DNA of 64,000 nucleotides, taken from assembly GCF_002234675.1 (NCBI RefSeq), contig NC_019872.2, forward strand, positions 13,079,950 to 13,143,949. The letters run 5' to 3'. The notes beneath the pieces were generated by a model. It worked only from the letters and a program-made list of their open reading frames with translations. It was not told the DNA's origin and ran no database searches. This DNA is from Oryzias latipes (Eukaryota; Chordata; Actinopteri; Beloniformes; Adrianichthyidae). Positions 59,366 to 64,000 of this stretch are shown here, in pieces; position 1 is the stretch's first letter, and every line of letters begins with the position of its first letter. The translations under genes and the position numbers were made by a program.

Positions 59366-60878
59366 GATGATGATGAGGATGGAGAACAGAGAGAGAGAGC
59401 CGGTCAGAACAGAACCAGTCCTGAAAGTGGACAACAGCTGCTGCTCGGCTCAGAGAGCCTGGTTTGGTCAGACTGAAAAGTCCAATCTACACGGCTGCTG
59501 TCTCCTCTTGTTCCTTTTCACAGATATCCATCGAGCCAGTTCGGTTCAGAACCAGCAAAGCTTCACGAATTTGGCGCTAAGAACTTTCCCAGTGACAACT
59601 TCCGTTTCTTCTTCTTCTGTTGTTGGAAAACACTTTTTTGTGCATTACCGCCACCACGCGGGTCATTCCGGAATTGGAGGACATATTACATTCCACTCAT
59701 AAGTATCCCTCCGAGGAAAGTTTTTGACATGTCTTTCTGGCATTTTTCTTATGAAAGAGAACAGTTGTAATAAAAATCAGTTCATTTTTGCATGTCTGAG
59801 TATTTCTCCTTTTAATTTGCTGTCAATCAAACGGTCGCAAAGATGCTCTATTTAAATTGATGACCCGTTGTGATATTGTTGTTTCATTTTATTTGCTGTG
59901 CGAGTGAATTCAACAATCTGCATGTGCTAGCATCAAATCAGTTACGAGCCACAGCCAGTGCTGCTTGCTGGTGCAATGTCGCCTAAATTATAATGTTATT
60001 AAAAGCATTTTCATGGACTTATCAAAGTTCTTTTTCATGTGTAACTGTATTAAAGCGAAAGTAAGTCAATAATAAAAACTTTGGTGATTTTTTTTCTATC
60101 CTACATTGACAAAAATGTTGAAATGAAATCTTAAACAACCCACTTCAAGTGTTACCAATTAAATGGTATAAATAAGTTAATCTGTGGCATAGGGGCTTAT
60201 TTATTAATTTTTGCATTGGTGTTTTTGCATCCTTATTTGATTTGATTAACAGCACCTTGAGCTGTTTTCTTTACATGAAATGTGCTGTATAACTAAAATT
60301 AATCTGAATTGATATGAATATATTTGTTAAACTGACTGATGACATCAGTGCCTCACCAGCACTCACCACATCTCACTGCTGAGCATGTTAAGGTAAAATT
60401 GCTATGAGCAGAAACTTACCAAATGTAGCACAATTCACACAAGCTGAATTCCATCTAAATTCCCCAAAATTGTATTTTCTGTATGTTGTTTAACAGAAGG
60501 ATTGACACGTTTAAAATTAACATGGATTGTTATTTGCAAATAATACAAATTTGAAAGCTGTTTCCTCAGCACGTAGAGCTGCATTTTCCTCATAGAAGGG
60601 GACAACATTAAGTTCCAAGCATGAACTTATTAATACTTTCATACAACTGTTTGAAATCCTTTCACCTTCTTTTAGATGAACTTTAGTCTTGATCTAAATC
60701 AGACCATGAAGAAGGACAAATACTGCAGTTGGGGAAAAGTCTCACGTTGCATCAGTCTTTTGAAACTGAATAAATAAAAGAGTGATCTTTGTTCAAAGAA
60801 TTTTTTTTACATAACTCCTTAAAAAAAGCTTCATTTACACAACCCAAATTTCAAACTGTTACTTTTAACTGGTTCAGC
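59366..60878. other. head-to-head spacer between chek1 and the factor B-like gene
   Basis: The chek1 start (minus) and the complement gene start (plus) are 1.5 kb apart and divergent. The first 300 bp next to chek1 is the richest in GC here and probably holds its 5' UTR and promoter, but I see no specific element. 60195-60310 resembles a LINE/SINE tail (GTGCTGTATAACTAAAATTA). No other gene is seen. Confidence 0.45.
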
Positions 60879-63186
60879 ATGGAAGCTTCTGTCCACTGGA
60901 GAAGTCTTGCTGTTTTCTTTTGTCTACTTTGCACAGGTAAAATATATCTTTTGTGGCTTTAAGCAGGCATTTCATTTTTAATTTTCTTCTTTTTTTAAAT
61001 TCAATTCATGAGATAAATAATGTGTTCAAAATTATGATCATGCATAATTTAATTCAAATTACTGTAATACAGTTTTTGTGGAAACGAGGAGTAGATGTTT
61101 CTGTAAGAATAAAAAATTCCTCAATATCTTTGAATTATTTTTTTTTTTTCTTAAAGGACACAGACTAATTTAAACAAAATGTTCACAGGAGACACATCCA
61201 CCAAAGTCCAGTTTTTCATGTTTGACTGCAGAATCTTTTTGTCTTTTTCTTTATTAAAACTCTTAATCAAGTCACAGCACACATGGCCATCAGTGAGTGA
61301 CACTGGCATAAGCTGTTTTTGACCCCAAAGTCATTTTTACTTTTTCAAAAGTATGTCTATACATTGTATATAATTAAAAATCAGACAGGCCTGTACTATA
61401 CTGTATGTAAAAAGTGTGATGGAATATTGGAGCCAATCCCAGCCACTGTTGAGTAAAGGTTGGGTACATGCACACACACATTCAGACATAGGGACAATTT
61501 AAAAGCATAATTGCTCATTTTCTTTTTCATATTTCAAACCACGTTATTTTATCAAAGCAATCCTTGTCTTGTACATTTGAATTTTTTTTCCTTCTTTGTA
61601 GGATGAGAGGTTCGTTGTGACTGCAGTAAAGATGACTTGGGAATTAAGCAGGGTAATTACACTCTGACCAAGAACCTGGAAAGTGGCTCTTTGCTGGTCT
61701 ACCAGTTTGCTGAAGCCTTCTACCCACACCCTACAACCCGCCGGTGCCAGTCCAATGGTCACTGGACTCCCTCATCCAAAAGGTTTCCTCAGACTTGCAA
61801 GCGTGAGTAAGATAAATATAAAATGATCTAATTTTTCCTTCTGCTCTGCTTGGAAAATATACTGATTTTCTATGTTGCAGCCGTTAAATGCCCTGACCCA
61901 AATGTCTTGGAGAATGGAAATGTTTCCCCATTTCAAGAAAGATACTCAGTGGGCCACACCACCAGGTCTGAGTGCTACCCTGGATACACTCTGCAAGGTT
62001 CCTCCAGTCGTACCTGCTTATCAAACGGGAAGTGGAGTGGCTCTACTCCCATCTGTAGTCATGACAGTAAGTCCTAAATGATGCGTAGAACAACAAAAAC
62101 ATAAAAGTTTCATTGTGTTGTTTAGAAAACATGTGATAGATAGTTTTCAGTCATGTGACTAGCTGGCCCTGAGGGTACAACAGAAGTCCAAGATGCAGGC
62201 TGATGCTACGTTCACACCGCCCTGGGCAACAGGCGTTCAAGCAACCACTTTCAATTAAAAGTCATGCCATCACACGTTTCAGGCTTTCACGTTCAAAACT
62301 CTTGTGTTTACGGGTAGCTACATACATTTTTAAGACCGTTTTTGGGCTTTACATACATGCCTCCATTGAACGTGAATCCAAAGTTAAACCAGGCTGAACA
62401 TTGACCAGTCAGGGACTGGGATTTGGTAGTAAGATATGGATGTCATCCTTTTCAATTCAGGGAAGTGTCAACCAATTGAAAATTGATGATTCAGGAGAAA
62501 TTAATGATTGCGGTATACACTGTATATTTCATATATCGGAATAGAGCTGTGAAAAAAAAAAGCCTGCCGCAAGGTTCGCAAGATTATGCATCGCTGCGAC
62601 ATTTTGCACCAAGTCTCTTCCAACTGTAGGTGGTGGACATGTGCTAGCATTGATGAGCAGCAGTCCAGCGTAAAAACCACATGCTAAATGTGCATTTAGC
62701 ACATTCTTGGCCAGTGTCAACGAAGCATTAAACTTGAAATTTTCACTGTTGCAAAAAAAGCAAAAGCCACCTAATATTCCAGTGGCTTCCTTTGACAAAT
62801 AATTTGATCACCAGTTAAAAAGATAAACACTTTTGTTCCTCTTGTTGCTTGAACAGTGACAATATTTGACCTTTTAGGGACCAAATGAACGTTAAAAAAA
62901 ATCCATTGTATTCAAAGAGTTTTCTTCCTCCTCTTCTATATTTTTAAATGAATGAAACACCTAATCCTTTAAAGGCTTTTAAAAATCTGTTTGTGTTTTT
63001 ATGCCACAGGTGGAGACACTTGTTCAGACCCTGGTGTGCCAGCAGGTGCCTCAAGAAGAGGGAACTTATTTGCCACTGGTGCCATAGTAATGTATACCTG
63101 CAAGGACAACACGTTCTTGGTGGGATCCCAAGAAAGAACGTGTCAGGAGAATGGCAGATGGACCGGCAGAGAGCCTGCATGCTACT
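60879..63186 (+). CDS. complement factor B/C2-like, 5' part (signal peptide and three SCR domains)
   Basis: Secreted complement serine protease precursor that forms C3/C5 convertases; only the regulatory front end lies here. Exons: 60879-60936 (signal peptide MEASVHWRSLAVFFCLLCTG), 61608-61802, 61881-62066, 63010-63186, each joining in frame in phase 1. SCR1: CDCSKDDLGIKQGNYTL ... TTRRCQSNGHWTPSSKR. SCR2: CPDPNVLENGNVSP ... SRTCLSNGKWSGSTPIC. SCR3: CSDPGVPAGASRRGN ... ERTCQENGRWTGREPAC. The order and the end at CY before a donor at 63187 fit factor B/C2; the von Willebrand A and protease exons should lie beyond 64000. Odd points: the second cysteine of SCR1 is Phe (codon 61706-61708), and the exon 2 acceptor sits 6 nt after another AG. 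It may be a diverged paralogue or a decaying copy. Confidence 0.8.
62208..62720 (+). mobile_element. 'TTCACACCGCCC' repeat in factor B-like intron
   Basis: ACGTTCACACCGCCCTGGGC ... CGTTCAAAACTC ... TTTTTAAGACCGTTTTTGGG ... CAACTGTAGGTGGTGGACAT is the same family as 36552-37055. It is an insertion between the SCR2 and SCR3 exons. Confidence 0.55.
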
Positions 63187-64000
63187 GTACTTTCCCAAGA
63201 TGTTTGACTAATGTGTCCTTTTTATCTTTGACATTCCTGGGAAGAATGTCTCTTCTTAAAAGAAAAGCTTCAAATCTGGGAAAATCTGTTTTTCTTTTCT
63301 TTTTATTATTTTACCCAGGCATAAGCAAAGACACAAACTATAAATTCACTCATAAACTTTTGTCTTAATAATTTAGCCGCCTGCTCAACCAAATGGTAGA
63401 GCACATTTAGAAAAAATGTTATAAAAACATTGTGTGCATTACTCCTCCAAGGTAATAAGCAGCAGGGGAAAAAATAATTAATACTGTCTTGGTTGAGTTG
63501 TTAAAAAGTTTATTGACAGCTAATTTTTTAGCTAAAACTCAGCTCCTTCATCTTTACAGTGATCATGGAAACTTACACGGCAAATTAATAATGGAAGCTT
63601 ATTAGTTCCAAAAAAGATGATGACTTTCAGAGTTAGGCCAGACCGAGTCCAGTTCAGATCAGGACCAGTTCAAATTTGCCCTGGAAAGAGAACCATCTGT
63701 TATGTTTGGAAGTAGACTGAACCACCTCTTCAAGCAGTTTAAGGTCTGCTTGTTTGGTCTGAACCAGATTTTGGATGAATTTTTTTACACTTGGTTCAGA
63801 TGAATGTGGGAACAAACTCTGGTCTCTAATATAATTTCAACCAAATGGTAGACCACATTTAGAAACATGTTTTTAGAAACATAGTGTACATTACTTCCCC
63901 AAGGTAATAAGCAGCAGAAAAAAATAATTGAGTTGGTTTAGTTGTTAACAAGCTGATTGACAGCTAATTTTTTTAACTAAAACTCAGAAGAAATGTAATC
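63187..64000. other. intron of the factor B-like gene with a duplicated segment
   Basis: No exon is recognised. 63379-63545 and 63836-63990 are diverged direct copies (ACCAAATGGTAGA ... GTAATAAGCAGCAG ... TTGACAGCTAATTTTTT). The sequence in between has no recognised feature. Confidence 0.5.

Overview
The window looks like teleost nuclear DNA. Genes are split into short phase-matched exons with GT-AG introns, are AT-rich between exons, and lie among fish-type SINEs, MITEs, LINE tails and (ATCC)n microsatellites. There are no operons, bacterial-type genes, tRNA or rRNA genes that I can see. The genome is probably a percomorph fish (medaka-like), but I cannot prove a species from the sequence.

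Layout: 1-15539 is gene-poor and repeat-rich; it may hold the missing first exon of the next gene. 15540-19650 (+) carries nine exons of a nectin-family cell adhesion receptor: V and two C2 Ig domains, a membrane span, and a tail ending in the afadin-binding type motif EQYV. 23571-37249 (+) and 41486-51380 (+) are two tandem paralogues of one multi-Ig/FN3 single-pass receptor. I name it VSIG10L2-like from domain architecture and from its position beside chek1 (human CHEK1 and VSIG10L2 are both at 11q24.2, from memory). 51849-59365 (-) is checkpoint kinase 1, chek1, in 13 exons. 60879-63186 (+) is the 5' part of a complement factor B/C2-like gene (signal peptide and three SCR domains) that runs off the window.

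The main story is the VSIG10L2-like pair. Copy 2 has one cassette of four Ig exons; copy 1 has three cassettes in tandem. Every extracellular exon is phase 1-1, so cassettes can be added without breaking the frame. This gives about 14 Ig domains in copy 1 (about 1530 aa) against 6 in copy 2 (about 813 or 853 aa). On top of this, about 1 kb covering the last two cassette exons, the membrane-proximal Ig exon and their introns is almost identical between the two copies (two amino-acid changes over three exons). The flanking exons are clearly diverged, which points to very recent gene conversion. Nectin and the two VSIG10L2-like genes form a same-strand run of Ig adhesion receptors; the chek1 3' end meets copy 2 tail to tail.

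Mobile DNA is dense: a PIF/Harbinger element inside chek1 intron 7, a solo LTR with a 5-bp target duplication, a family of about 580-bp TIR elements (eight copies), a family of about 205-bp MITEs (four copies), a tRNA-derived SINE family (four copies) and several nested insertions.
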